A stretch of DNA of 64,000 nt from an uncultured Lachnospira sp. (GTDB taxonomy: Bacteria > Bacillota > Clostridia > Lachnospirales > Lachnospiraceae): contig CALWKC010000001.1 in NCBI GenBank assembly GCA_944381165.1, forward strand, positions 85,803 through 149,802, read 5' to 3'. Made by a program: the position numbers and the translations under genes. This document shows, piece after piece, positions 49,559 to 57,682 of the stretch (position 1 is the stretch's first letter; every line of letters starts with the position of its first letter). The notes below the pieces were generated by a model. The model saw nothing but the letters and a program-made list of their open reading frames with translations. It did not search any database and had not been told where the DNA came from.

Positions 49559-50860
49559 ATGAAAGCTATCGCTTCAATCAACACCGTAATTTATGCTCTG
49601 TTGACTGTACTGTATTTTTATCAGTTTATATATATTATCGTTGCACTAATCGGGGAAAAACGAAAGAAAAAGCAGCCTGAATACACGCCTAAAAAGCTTC
49701 ATAAATTTGCGTTTATAATTGCTGCACGAAATGAAAACGCGGTCATTGGAAATCTGGTAAAGAGCATCAAATCACAGAACTACCCTTCTGAGCTTATTGA
49801 TGTTGTTGTTGTGGCTGATAACTGTACCGACAATACCGCTGAGATTGCAAGATGCTGCGGTGCCATTGTATATGAGCGCTTCAATAAAATGCTGGTCGGA
49901 AAAGGCTATGCTCTCGACTTTGCATTTAACAAAATAAAAGAAGATTACGGCGATTATACTGCTTATGACGGTTATTTTATTTTCGATGCGGACAACGTTA
50001 TCGACAGAAATTATGTGCGTGAAATGAACAAAACCTTTGATAAGGGCTATCGTGTTGTCACAAGCTATCGAAATTCCAAGAATTTTGACACTAACTGGAT
50101 TACCTCCGGATATTCGCTTTGGTTTTGCCGTGAAGCTAAATATCTGAATAATCCCAGAATGATTTTAAAAACAAGCTGTGCCGTTTCCGGTACAGGTTTC
50201 CTTACCAGCAGCGAAATTATAAAAAAAGCCGGCGGCTGGAAGTGCAATCTCCTGACCGAGGATATTGAGTTTTCTGTTGTCAATATTCTTGAGGGAGAAA
50301 AAATAGGCTACTGTGATTCGGCGATGTTTTATGATGAGCAGCCTTCAACCTTTAAACAGTCTTGGAATCAGCGAATGCGCTGGTCAAAGGGGTTTTATCA
50401 GGTTATGTTCAAATACGGGCGCGAATTAATCAGCATGGCATTCAAAAAACGTCAGATGTTTGTATCGTGTTATGATATGTTTATGACGCTTGCACCTGCT
50501 ACTCTCCTTTCAGTAGGGTGCATACTTTTAAATATTATATTTTTAGTTCTTGGAGCTCATAATTTTAAGCTGTTTTTAAAAATTTTTCCTATGACAATGG
50601 AATCTATTGGCTTTGCACTTATAAGTTTTTATATGCTTATGTTTTTAATAGGCTTGCTGACATTGATAACAGAATGGAAAAAGATTATAGCAGCTCCGAA
50701 GAAAAAAATAATGTCATTGTTTACATTTCCTATTTTTATGCTTACATATATTCCTATTTCACTTGCTGCACTGTTTAAGCGTGTTGAGTGGAAACCGATT
50801 ACACACTGTGTTTCAAAATCAATGGAAGAGCTTGAGATACAGCAGCAATATAAACAGTAA
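49559..50860 (+). CDS. Membrane-bound processive-type glycosyltransferase family 2
   Basis: 433 residues; the only clear plus-strand gene. One N-terminal membrane helix (~10-32), a cytoplasmic GT2 domain (~45-290) and three C-terminal membrane helices. Catalytic motifs of the cellulose/hyaluronan synthase type: D in VVVADNCTDNTAE, DAD in YFIFDADNVID, the acid in LLTEDIEFS, and QRMRW in SWNQRMRWSKG. The product is an extracellular polysaccharide or glycolipid, undetermined. A strong promoter and a terminator make it a single-gene unit. The leader has AATGGAGAGG. Confidence 0.9.
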   Translation: MKAIASINTVIYALLTVLYFYQFIYIIVALIGEKRKKKQPEYTPKKLHKFAFIIAARNENAVIGNLVKSIKSQNYPSELIDVVVVADNCTDNTAEIARCCGAIVYERFNKMLVGKGYALDFAFNKIKEDYGDYTAYDGYFIFDADNVIDRNYVREMNKTFDKGYRVVTSYRNSKNFDTNWITSGYSLWFCREAKYLNNPRMILKTSCAVSGTGFLTSSEIIKKAGGWKCNLLTEDIEFSVVNILEGEKIGYCDSAMFYDEQPSTFKQSWNQRMRWSKGFYQVMFKYGRELISMAFKKRQMFVSCYDMFMTLAPATLLSVGCILLNIIFLVLGAHNFKLFLKIFPMTMESIGFALISFYMLMFLIGLLTLITEWKKIIAAPKKKIMSLFTFPIFMLTYIPISLAALFKRVEWKPITHCVSKSMEELEIQQQYKQ

Positions 50861-50886
50861 TTATTTTATGACCGAATATTTTTATT

Positions 50887-50920
50887 AAAAAAGCAGCCCG
50901 GTATTCCGGACTGCTTTTTT
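50887..50920. terminator. Terminator of the glycosyltransferase gene
   Basis: AAAAAAGCAG-C-CCGG, a four-base loop, CCGG-A-CTGCTTTTTT: a strong GC stem with one mismatch and T-runs in both directions. Confidence 0.88.
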
Positions 50921-51000
50921 AATTCTATAGTAAAGTTCTCTGAACTTGCTATAATTAAAATGCTCCGCAGGATCGCAGCGGCGCTGAAAGGCAATTATTC

Positions 51001-51525
51001 TTACAAATTTTTTTCTGCCTGTCTCTTAACTCTCTCAGCCACAAGCGCAGCAACCGCGCCGATAATGGCACCGGTAACAGTTCCGGTAATTATCAGAACA
51101 GGAAGATAATACAATATTGCACTGCTTCCCATAATAAAAGCTGCCGCAATTATCTGTCCGAAATTATGCATTACTCCACCGGCAACACTGACTCCGACTG
51201 TGGAAAAGAAATTTATTTTTTTCAGAATAATCATTGTAAGCATACTGAGTATTGCCCCAGCCATGCTGAAAAGAAAGCTGTTTATATTGCCGAATAATAA
51301 TGCAGTAAGGCTTATTCTTATAAAATTTACTGTTATTGCCTCTTTAGTACCTACTACATATAAAACGGTAATTATGGCGATATTAGGCACTCCCAGCTTA
51401 ATTCCGGGTATCGGCAGAGGTATCCGTATTACGCTCTCAATATAGCTGAAAATCATTGCAAGTGCTGTCAGCACACCGCACATCACCATTTTATATATTC
51501 TTTGCGATTCTTTCGTTCCCTTCAC
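51001..51525 (-). CDS. Gx transporter-family membrane protein (heptaprenyl diphosphate synthase component I-like)
   Basis: 174 residues, start GTG at 51525 with AGGAG upstream. Five to six membrane helices; PLPIPGIKLGVPNIAIITVLYVVG is a strong family signature. The family resembles ECF transporter S-components and is annotated as HepI-like or Gx transporter; the substrate is unknown. Encoded next to a NusG-II protein, and the pair is typically found right after rnf genes, as here apart from an intervening cassette. Confidence 0.88.
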   Translation of the reverse strand: MKGTKESQRIYKMVMCGVLTALAMIFSYIESVIRIPLPIPGIKLGVPNIAIITVLYVVGTKEAITVNFIRISLTALLFGNINSFLFSMAGAILSMLTMIILKKINFFSTVGVSVAGGVMHNFGQIIAAAFIMGSSAILYYLPVLIITGTVTGAIIGAVAALVAERVKRQAEKNL

Positions 51526-51588
51526 TTTTCTCCTATCCTGACCACATTCTATATTAATGCTGTTGTCATATTATTTGCATCTTTATTT

Positions 51589-51969
51589 TTACTGTACAAC
51601 AGAATCAATCCTCTCTGCTGTATTTCCCTGTATCTCTACTACAACCCTGTGCGGAAGACACACTATGCTCTCCCCTGTACGGCTTATCCTGCCTGTCCTT
51701 TCACACAGCTTGTCCGGACAATCCGCATCAGTCATATACACTTGTCCGTTATCAACCACTATTATATTGCTTCCTCCCTGGTACCCATGTACGATTACAG
51801 AGGTATTTTTATTCAGTTCAAGGCTCCGGATTATCTCCCCGTCCACCTTTACAACAGCATATGCTCCGTCTTTTTTCACATAAATATTTATAATAAAATA
51901 AACCGCAGCTGAAATAATAATACACAAAAGCACCAGCACTGCATCTCTTTTAATTTTTTTATTTTCCAA
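51589..51969 (-). CDS. NusG domain II-containing membrane-anchored protein
   Basis: 126 residues from a TTG at 51969, GGGGAATAAGAG upstream. An N-terminal helix (9-29) is followed by an extracytoplasmic NusG-II domain: YAVVKVDGEIIRSLELNKN, VDNGQVYMTDADCPDKLCERTGRIS, IVCLPHRVVVEI. The two cysteines in DCPDKLC and the CLP site are kept. It is known as a frequent Rnf neighbour, with a presumed role in redox or cofactor handling. Confidence 0.9.
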   Translation of the reverse strand: MENKKIKRDAVLVLLCIIISAAVYFIINIYVKKDGAYAVVKVDGEIIRSLELNKNTSVIVHGYQGGSNIIVVDNGQVYMTDADCPDKLCERTGRISRTGESIVCLPHRVVVEIQGNTAERIDSVVQ

Positions 51970-52007
51970 CTCTTATTCCCCGTGTTATTAACTTTATTGC
52001 AATATGT

Positions 52008-52036
52008 ATAATACCGTTTATCAGCCTAAAATGCAA
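52008..52036 (-). promoter_or_regulatory. Promoter of the NusG-II / Gx pair
   Basis: On the minus strand, TTGCAT (52036-52031), 17 bp, TATTAT (52013-52008). It lets this pair be expressed apart from rnf. Confidence 0.6.
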
Positions 52037-52069
52037 TATGTCAAATACAGACATTGCTCTCATAAATCA

Positions 52070-52134
52070 AATATGCTTCATCGCAGATAAAAAGGTCTTA
52101 TAATAATACCTTATTACCTGTAATGAAGCATATT
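52070..52134. terminator. Long imperfect hairpin ending the LytTR cassette
   Basis: AATATGCTTCAT (52070-52081) and ATGAAGCATATT (52123-52134) form 12 perfect pairs, continued inward by CAG/CTG, TAA/TTA and AAGGT/ACCTT with small internal mismatches. It lies ~50 bp after the 86-residue gene. It may terminate that transcript in the minus direction (TTTGATTT follows), or be a repeat or structural element in its own right. Confidence 0.55.
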
Positions 52135-52184
52135 AATTAAAACTTTTGATGTAATTATATTTTTAAAATTTGATATGATTTTTT

Positions 52185-52445
52185 CTACGGCAGATAAATA
52201 TTTTTCTTCACCGCATAATCTTCTGCATCTGACGCCTGCGTGTTGTCCTCCTCTGTATCCTCACTGTATTTGTCGCTAAATACAGACTTATCCTCCTCAG
52301 AAAGTTTCTTGCTGTCCTCAGTCTGTGAGCCTGTATGGTTATCCTTTGCATTCAGATTTATCACATAAGCCGATACTGAAAATATTACCGCTGCCGCCAA
52401 AATCACAGCGCTGATTAAATATTTGATTTTTTTCTTCATAAACAT
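52185..52445 (-). CDS. Small secreted or membrane-anchored acidic protein
   Basis: 86 residues (84 if the second ATG at 52439 is used); GGGGG lies upstream. The N-terminus MKKKIKYLISAVILAAAVIFSVSAYVINL is a signal/anchor segment. The rest is acidic and rich in Ser, Asp, Glu and Thr (about 30 to 80), with no fold I can name, ending DYAVKKNIYLP. Together with the upstream secreted protein and LytTR regulator it forms a small cassette. Function unknown. Confidence 0.65.
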   Translation of the reverse strand: MFMKKKIKYLISAVILAAAVIFSVSAYVINLNAKDNHTGSQTEDSKKLSEEDKSVFSDKYSEDTEEDNTQASDAEDYAVKKNIYLP

Positions 52446-52462
52446 TCATTCCCCCTATTAAA

Positions 52463-52929
52463 TTAATATGTACTTATTAGTTGACATAAATAATCAACTT
52501 CTCCATAATAATCTGCATATGCATATAAATGATAATACGCATGCATCCCAGATGGATACAATATTGTAAATTCTCTTCTGCAAAAATCAGATAATCCTCC
52601 ACTTCCATATACTCGATTAGAGCTTACACTTACTTGATAGCCATTATAACACTGTATGCTTAACTTTGCATCCTCAACCTCAACCCATGAGTTATCTGCA
52701 TACTCAAAATATATTGTTATGACAATGTCTGCACATAACTCATTATTTGTATTTAATACCCCTAAATACATCTGTTTTTCATCAGAATAGCTCATAACGC
52801 TAATTTCGCTATCTTCATTCACTTCATCTACATACTCATTTTCTGCCGCATAAACACGCTCCTCCTTCATGCAAAAACTCATTGATAATACAAAAAACAA
52901 ATTCCCAAAACAATTTTGATTTTTTTCAA
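52463..52929 (-). CDS. Secreted protein of unknown function with the signal peptide one base out of frame
   Basis: The main open frame (145 residues from a TTG at 52897-52900) has no ribosome site. A good one, AAAGGAGG, lies at 52942-52935 in front of TTG (52929), which opens MKKIKIVLGICF and then stops at 52879 in the other frame. One extra T in the T6 run at 52892-52897 would join them into MKKIKIVLGICFFVLSMSFC followed by MKEERVYA-AENEY, a perfect signal peptide. The mature part (~120 residues) has four cysteines and a beta-rich pattern; no family is recognised. Frameshift mutation, slippage or sequence error are all possible. Confidence 0.65.
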
Positions 52930-52960
52930 ACTTTACCTCCTTTAATTTTATGTTATCTAT

Positions 52961-53035
52961 ATTATACCATAGTTTTCAGCTTAAAAATGTTACAGGGTAT
53001 ATTTTGCACACTTTCGGGCATATTTTGCACACTTT
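52961..53035 (-). promoter_or_regulatory. LytTR-type operator and promoter of the secreted-protein gene
   Basis: Two identical 16-bp direct repeats, ATATTTTGCACACTTT, at 52999-53014 and 53020-53035, have a 21-bp period, that is two helical turns. Downstream on the minus strand is TATAAT (52966-52961) with no good -35. LytTR regulators typically bind paired direct repeats 12 bp apart (21-bp period) upstream of weak promoters, and the LytTR gene lies 18 bp away. Operator function is inference. Confidence 0.68.
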
Positions 53036-53053
53036 TATAATCTGAAGCCCATT

Positions 53054-53833
53054 TTATCTTTCTGCCTCATCCCACCTTATCCTAAAAGGTATACGATAAG
53101 GACGACTTATATTAATCCTCTTTCCGTTAATCATATACACAAAATTGCTGTGATACTCTTTTACTTTATTTATATTTACTATATAAGACTGTCCTATCCG
53201 TATAAAATTATCGCTTAGATGCTCCAATTCCTCATTCAGCCTTCCTATAAATGTTCTTTCACTCTCATTTTCCAGATAAATTGTTAAATATTTTTTATTA
53301 CTCTCAAAATATAAAATACTATCCATCGGAACCTTATATGTATGCTGACGAAACTTATATGTAAAAAAGTATTTTTTTAAATAACTGTTTTTTAACAGCA
53401 ATTTAAATATTGTTTCACTTATATTTTCATATGCCAAATTATTCTTATCTAAATAGGTATATGGATTAGCTCTGAATACTTCTAATGAAAGATTTTTCTT
53501 ATCAGATACAAACACTATATGCATATCATAATACCGGTATATATTCCTGATATGCTCGCAAACCTCAATTCCGTTTTCGCCCGGCAAATCTACATCCAAA
53601 AATAATATGTCTAAATTAATATTTTTTAAATCATTCAGACATGCCTGCCCGGTATTCCATACAAATATATCTGCATGCTCTTTGGTGTCTTTTAAAAAAT
53701 CCATTATATATTTTTCTAACTTTGAACAGAATAAACTGTCACCGTCACAGATTCCAATACTATATTTAACCAAATCCCCCCTATTTCGCTCCAGTGTATA
53801 TAATATATTTATATCATATATTACTTTATCCAA
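53054..53833 (-). CDS. LytTR-family response regulator (AgrA/ComE type)
   Basis: Receiver domain (about 25-145): the acidic pair in ICDGD and the phosphorylated Asp in ILFLDVDLPGENGIE, T/S and K equivalents in VFVSDKKNL. LytTR DNA-binding domain at the C-terminus (about 160-255): YKFRQHTYKVPMDSILYFESN, IGRLNEELEHLSDNFIRIGQSYIVNINKV. 259 residues from 53833, or ~239 from a TTG at 53773 (VKYSIGICD), which has AGGGGGG very close upstream. No histidine kinase gene adjoins, so the input is unknown. It probably acts on the repeats just downstream of its stop. Confidence 0.88.
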   Translation of the reverse strand: MDKVIYDINILYTLERNRGDLVKYSIGICDGDSLFCSKLEKYIMDFLKDTKEHADIFVWNTGQACLNDLKNINLDILFLDVDLPGENGIEVCEHIRNIYRYYDMHIVFVSDKKNLSLEVFRANPYTYLDKNNLAYENISETIFKLLLKNSYLKKYFFTYKFRQHTYKVPMDSILYFESNKKYLTIYLENESERTFIGRLNEELEHLSDNFIRIGQSYIVNINKVKEYHSNFVYMINGKRINISRPYRIPFRIRWDEAER

Positions 53834-53907
53834 AAAGGCAATAATATTTATAATATGGTATAATTAACATACTTTAAGGTATATTTTACATTTTATTATC
53901 GAAAAAA

Positions 53908-53955
53908 GGCTCTCAATGTACGAAGTGCAAAAATACACTCAGTACATTGAGAGCC
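53908..53955. terminator. Terminator of the rnf operon
   Basis: A perfect 14-bp stem, GGCTCTCAATGTAC (53908-53921) and GTACATTGAGAGCC (53942-53955), with TTTTTTCG after it on the minus strand. It lies ~30 bp after the rnfB stop. Confidence 0.87.
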
Positions 53956-53983
53956 TCATTTTTATTTATTCGGCACACATTTT

Positions 53984-54775
53984 TCAGTGTGCGTGAATTA
54001 TTTTCTTAGGACATTTTTCTGCACACTTGCCGCAGCCTGTACACTTGTCATAATCAATATGTGCAATATTGTTTTCAACCTTAATGGCATCAAATTCACA
54101 CTGCTTTGTACACATCATACATCCGATACAGCCGACCTGACATGCAGCCATTACATCCTTACCCTTATCCTTTGATGAACATTTTACAACTTCCTTTGCG
54201 TCATAAGGAATAAGCTCTATCAAATTTCTAGGACATACCGCAACGCACTTACCGCATGCTTTACATTTTTTCTTGTCCACTACGGCAACTCCGTTTACCA
54301 CATGAATTGCGTCAAACGGACATGCTTTTACGCAAGAGCCGTATCCCATGCAGCCGTATGTACATGACTTAGAGCCTCCGTTTGGAACAAACGGCATTAC
54401 TGTACATTCTTCTACCCCAGTGTAACGATATGCTTCATTCGTCTTGTCACATTCACCGGCACACTTAACGAAAGCCGTCATTCTACGGGTATTGCCTACC
54501 TCAGCCCCCATTATTTCGGCAATCTTTTTCGCAACAGGCTCACCTCCGACAGGACATGCTCCGACCTCAGCCTCGCCTGCCGCAATAGCCTTTGCCAGCG
54601 CATCACAGCCTGCATATCCGCAGCCGCCGCAGTTATTTCCCGGAAGCTCTGCTCTGACATCAAGCTCTTTTTGGTCTATCTCAACAGCAAACTTCTTTCC
54701 CATAAAGCCGAGGAAAAGTCCAAGAATCAATCCCACAATGCTGACAACAGCCGCTGCAATAATAATACCTGTCAT
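53984..54775 (-). CDS. rnfB: Rnf complex subunit B (ferredoxin-type iron-sulfur protein)
   Basis: 263 residues. Receives electrons from reduced ferredoxin in the Na+/H+-translocating ferredoxin:NAD+ oxidoreductase. An N-terminal membrane helix (3-25), then the [4Fe-4S] domain NNCGGCGYAGCDAL ... ACPVGG, then repeated Cx2Cx2Cx3C-type clusters (CKACGKCVAVCP, CIGCMMCTKQCE, CTGCGKCAEKCP and the irregular CTYGCMGYGSCVKACP). The start has GGGAGG upstream. Last gene of the rnf operon. Confidence 0.96.
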   Translation of the reverse strand: MTGIIIAAAVVSIVGLILGLFLGFMGKKFAVEIDQKELDVRAELPGNNCGGCGYAGCDALAKAIAAGEAEVGACPVGGEPVAKKIAEIMGAEVGNTRRMTAFVKCAGECDKTNEAYRYTGVEECTVMPFVPNGGSKSCTYGCMGYGSCVKACPFDAIHVVNGVAVVDKKKCKACGKCVAVCPRNLIELIPYDAKEVVKCSSKDKGKDVMAACQVGCIGCMMCTKQCEFDAIKVENNIAHIDYDKCTGCGKCAEKCPKKIIHAH

Positions 54776-54789
54776 TTACTTTTCCTCCC

Positions 54790-55362
54790 TTACAAAATAC
54801 CTGAAAAGCCAAAGAATGCAATAGACATAAGCCCAGCTGTAAGCAGAACAATAGGCATTCCCTGAAAGCTTTCCGGAACATCATTAAATTCATTTCTCTC
54901 TCTGATACCAGCCATGATAATAATGGCGACAGTAAATCCTACGGCAGTGCCAAAACCGCTGATAACAGACTCAATAAGATTATACGAATCCTGAACATTA
55001 GTCAGCGCAACGCCAAGTACTGCGCAGTTTGTTGTAATAAGAGGAAGATACACACCAAGCGCCTCGTAAAGAGCAGGTGAACATTTCTTCAGCACCATTT
55101 CTACAAACTGCACCAACGCAGCTATTACAAGAATAAATACAATAGTGTTCAAATATGTTAAATCAAGCGGTACTAAAATATAGTCATATATCAGACTGCA
55201 CAGCGCAGAAGATATTGTTATAACACCTATAACGGCGCCTCCCATTCCGGCTGCGGTGTTAATCTTCTTTGACACGCCGAGGAACGGACACAGACCGAGG
55301 AACTGGCTTAAAACGACATTATTTACAAGTGCCGCACTGATTGCGATTATAAGTAAATTCAT
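54790..55362 (-). CDS. rnfA: Rnf complex subunit A
   Basis: 190 residues, six membrane helices. Integral subunit of the Rnf complex, in inverted topology to RnfE. Family stretches: VNNVVLSQFLGLCPFLGVS with the conserved cysteine, YLPLITTNCAVLGVAL with the second cysteine, and GTAVGFTVAIIIMAGIRER. The paired cysteines bind a membrane-buried cluster in the known structures. The start has GGAGG upstream. Confidence 0.97.
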   Translation of the reverse strand: MNLLIIAISAALVNNVVLSQFLGLCPFLGVSKKINTAAGMGGAVIGVITISSALCSLIYDYILVPLDLTYLNTIVFILVIAALVQFVEMVLKKCSPALYEALGVYLPLITTNCAVLGVALTNVQDSYNLIESVISGFGTAVGFTVAIIIMAGIRERNEFNDVPESFQGMPIVLLTAGLMSIAFFGFSGIL

Positions 55363-55381
55363 TTATTTTCCCTCCTGTGGT

Positions 55382-56056
55382 TTACTGTTCTTTTGTGTCA
55401 TCTTCGGCATCACCTATATAATCAGGAACCTCCGCAGGCTTCATGCCGTGTTTTCTCTTAATGCGATTCATGGTCGCAATACACATTGCAAGAACAAAGA
55501 ATGCTCCCGGAGCAAGAATAAAAATACTTGCAGGGGTAAAGCCCATTTCAGTGAAATCCACAAGCGCAGAGCTCCCTGTTGAAAGGATTGTTCCTGAACC
55601 GATAAGCTCTCTTACAGCTCCGAGAATAGTAATTGCGCAGGTAAAGCCAAGCCCCATTCCCAGACCGTCAAACGCAGAAGGCATAACCGGATTTTTTGAA
55701 GCGTAGGCTTCGGCACGGCCGAGAATAATACAGTTTACAACTATAAGCGGAATATAAATTCCCAGTGAATCGTACAAATCAGGAAGATAGCCCTGCATAA
55801 GGAACTGCACAACCGTAACAAACGACGCAACAATAACAATAAAAGCCGGCATACGGACTCCGTCCGGAATAACCTTTCGAAGCAGTGAAATCATTAAATT
55901 TGACATAACCAAAACTACTGTTGAAGAAAGTCCCATACCTATACCGTTAATTGCCGATGTCGTAACGGCAAGCGTCGGACACATTCCCAGTGTCAGAACA
56001 AATGTAGGATTTTCTTTGATTAAACCGTTATAAATTCTCTCAACACACTTATTCAA
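55382..56056 (-). CDS. rnfE: Rnf complex subunit E
   Basis: 224 residues from a TTG at 56056 with GGAGG 7 nt upstream; the GTG at 56065 overlaps the ribosome site and is rejected. Six membrane helices; VERIYNGLIKENPTFVLTLGMCPTLAV and YIPLIVVNCIILGRAEAYASK hold the two conserved cysteines. Eight-base overlap with the rnfG stop (TTGAATAA). The C-terminal tail is charged. Confidence 0.96.
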   Translation of the reverse strand: MNKCVERIYNGLIKENPTFVLTLGMCPTLAVTTSAINGIGMGLSSTVVLVMSNLMISLLRKVIPDGVRMPAFIVIVASFVTVVQFLMQGYLPDLYDSLGIYIPLIVVNCIILGRAEAYASKNPVMPSAFDGLGMGLGFTCAITILGAVRELIGSGTILSTGSSALVDFTEMGFTPASIFILAPGAFFVLAMCIATMNRIKRKHGMKPAEVPDYIGDAEDDTKEQ

Positions 56057-56711
56057 CTGAAGCACCTCCTACCGTCTTTACATTTTCAGATATTAAATCC
56101 CTATAAACCGCCAGCGCAGTGTTAATACCCTTTGTCACGGCCTTTGACGTGACAGTAGAGCCTCCGATAGCATCAATCTTATCGTCTGATGAGCTTCCGC
56201 TTCCGTCCTTTACAACAGTAAACTTATCGACAGTGACGCCGACAAACTGTGAAAGGAAGCTAGGATCTGTTTTTGCTCTCATACCAAGACCTGCAGTCTC
56301 ATTTATAGAAAGGATTGAAGTTCCCGTGTACTTGCCCTCTGAAGAAATACCTACAGAAAACTGAATATCACCTGAATAGCCGTCTCCTGCCACAATAGTC
56401 ACAACGAAACCGACAATTTTACCGTCCTTTACTCCGGCAACAACATCAGTAACCTCATCTGCGGAAAAATCCTCCTCCGTATCCTTTAATGATGATACAA
56501 ATGAAACAAGATTTTCCTCAGAATACTTTTCATTGTCAATAGCCTCAAAGCTGTCCGCATCAGCTAAGACTTCCCTGTAGGCTGCCTGCTTGGTCTTTTC
56601 ACTCTGCTCGGCAATAGGTTCCTTTGTAATATTGTAAACCGCGCCAAGAACAATTCCGGCAACCAGCGTTATAGCAAATAAAATAAAAGCATCTTTAATA
56701 ATCTTATTCAT
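56049..56711 (-). CDS. rnfG: Rnf complex subunit G (covalent FMN)
   Basis: 220 residues with one N-terminal membrane helix (~8-28), then an FMN-binding domain outside. The covalent flavin threonine is in DAIGGSTVTSKAV (S/T-x-x-T pattern). SINETAGLGMRAKTDPSFLSQF is typical of RnfG. The start comes directly after the rnfD stop, separated by no bases (TAA ATG), with GGAGG upstream. Confidence 0.96.
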   Translation of the reverse strand: MNKIIKDAFILFAITLVAGIVLGAVYNITKEPIAEQSEKTKQAAYREVLADADSFEAIDNEKYSEENLVSFVSSLKDTEEDFSADEVTDVVAGVKDGKIVGFVVTIVAGDGYSGDIQFSVGISSEGKYTGTSILSINETAGLGMRAKTDPSFLSQFVGVTVDKFTVVKDGSGSSSDDKIDAIGGSTVTSKAVTKGINTALAVYRDLISENVKTVGGASVE

Positions 56712-57668
56712 TTACTTCGCCTCCTTTGCAGGCTTTTTCTTGCCGAATGACTTAGGAACAGTAACCTTTTCAATCAGAGGCACCAATATATTCGAGAATA
56801 TTATCGCATATGATACACCCTCTGCAGAGCCTCCGTACATTCTGAACAGGAAAGTGAGAAATCCCAGAATTACACCGAATATAATCTTTCCGTTCGGAGT
56901 AATCGGAGATGTAACATAATCCGTAGCCATAAAAAACGCGCCTAAAATAAGTCCGCCTCCGCAGATTTCCTTAAGCATGTACATCGCATCAAACTGATGT
57001 CCCGGAGCCAATAAGAAAATCAGCACAGCAAACGTCAAAATATATGCTGCCGGAATTCTCAATGAGATAACTCTGCGTACAAGAAGATACACAGCACCTA
57101 TCAAAAGACAGACAACAGAGGTTTCTCCGATTACACCGGCATGATTTCCGATAAATAATGTGAGAAGGCTTGTAGCCTCTCCCGGCTCCGCACCCGGCTT
57201 AAGAACTGCCAGAGGCGTCGCCCCCGAAAATGTGTCAGTGACAAAATTCGTCATTGGTCCCGTAAATGCGATAAGCAAAAAACATCTTGCCGCAAGAGCA
57301 GGATTCATAAAATTCTGTCCCAGACCACCGAAAAGCTGTTTTACAATAATAATCGCAAACACACATCCCACAATCTCAAATCCGACATTTAATGTAGACG
57401 GAATATTTAATGCTATCAATAACCCTGTAACAGCAGCACTTAAATCTGACACTGTAATTTTCCTGTGCATAAAATACTCATAGAGAGCCTCACAGGCAAC
57501 ACATGCTGCGATACCCACAATAATACGAATCAGAGCATCCACTCCGAAATTATAAATACCAAATATACTAGCAGGCGTCAGGGCAATCAGAACGTCCCTC
57601 ATAATTGTCTGTGTTGTATCCTTGCTTCGTACATGAGGATTTGCCGATACGTTAAATAATTCGCTCAC
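56712..57668 (-). CDS. rnfD: Rnf complex subunit D (covalent FMN, membrane)
   Basis: 318 residues, GTG start at 57668 with GGAGG upstream. About ten membrane helices. The FMN-threonine motif is in TFSGATPLAVLK. NPHVRSKDTTQTIMRDV, LIALNIPSTLN and YVTSPITPNGKIIFGVILG are family stretches. Acts with RnfC and RnfG in electron transfer across the membrane. Confidence 0.97.
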   Translation of the reverse strand: MSELFNVSANPHVRSKDTTQTIMRDVLIALTPASIFGIYNFGVDALIRIIVGIAACVACEALYEYFMHRKITVSDLSAAVTGLLIALNIPSTLNVGFEIVGCVFAIIIVKQLFGGLGQNFMNPALAARCFLLIAFTGPMTNFVTDTFSGATPLAVLKPGAEPGEATSLLTLFIGNHAGVIGETSVVCLLIGAVYLLVRRVISLRIPAAYILTFAVLIFLLAPGHQFDAMYMLKEICGGGLILGAFFMATDYVTSPITPNGKIIFGVILGFLTFLFRMYGGSAEGVSYAIIFSNILVPLIEKVTVPKSFGKKKPAKEAK

Positions 57669-57682
57669 TTTTAATCCTCCCT

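Noticed and set aside
53976-54000. GCACACA / TGTGTGC similarity to the LytTR repeats at the rnfB end
   Set aside because: Only a short GTGTGC core matches, in inverted orientation and inside or beside the rnfB coding end; no 21-bp pairing.
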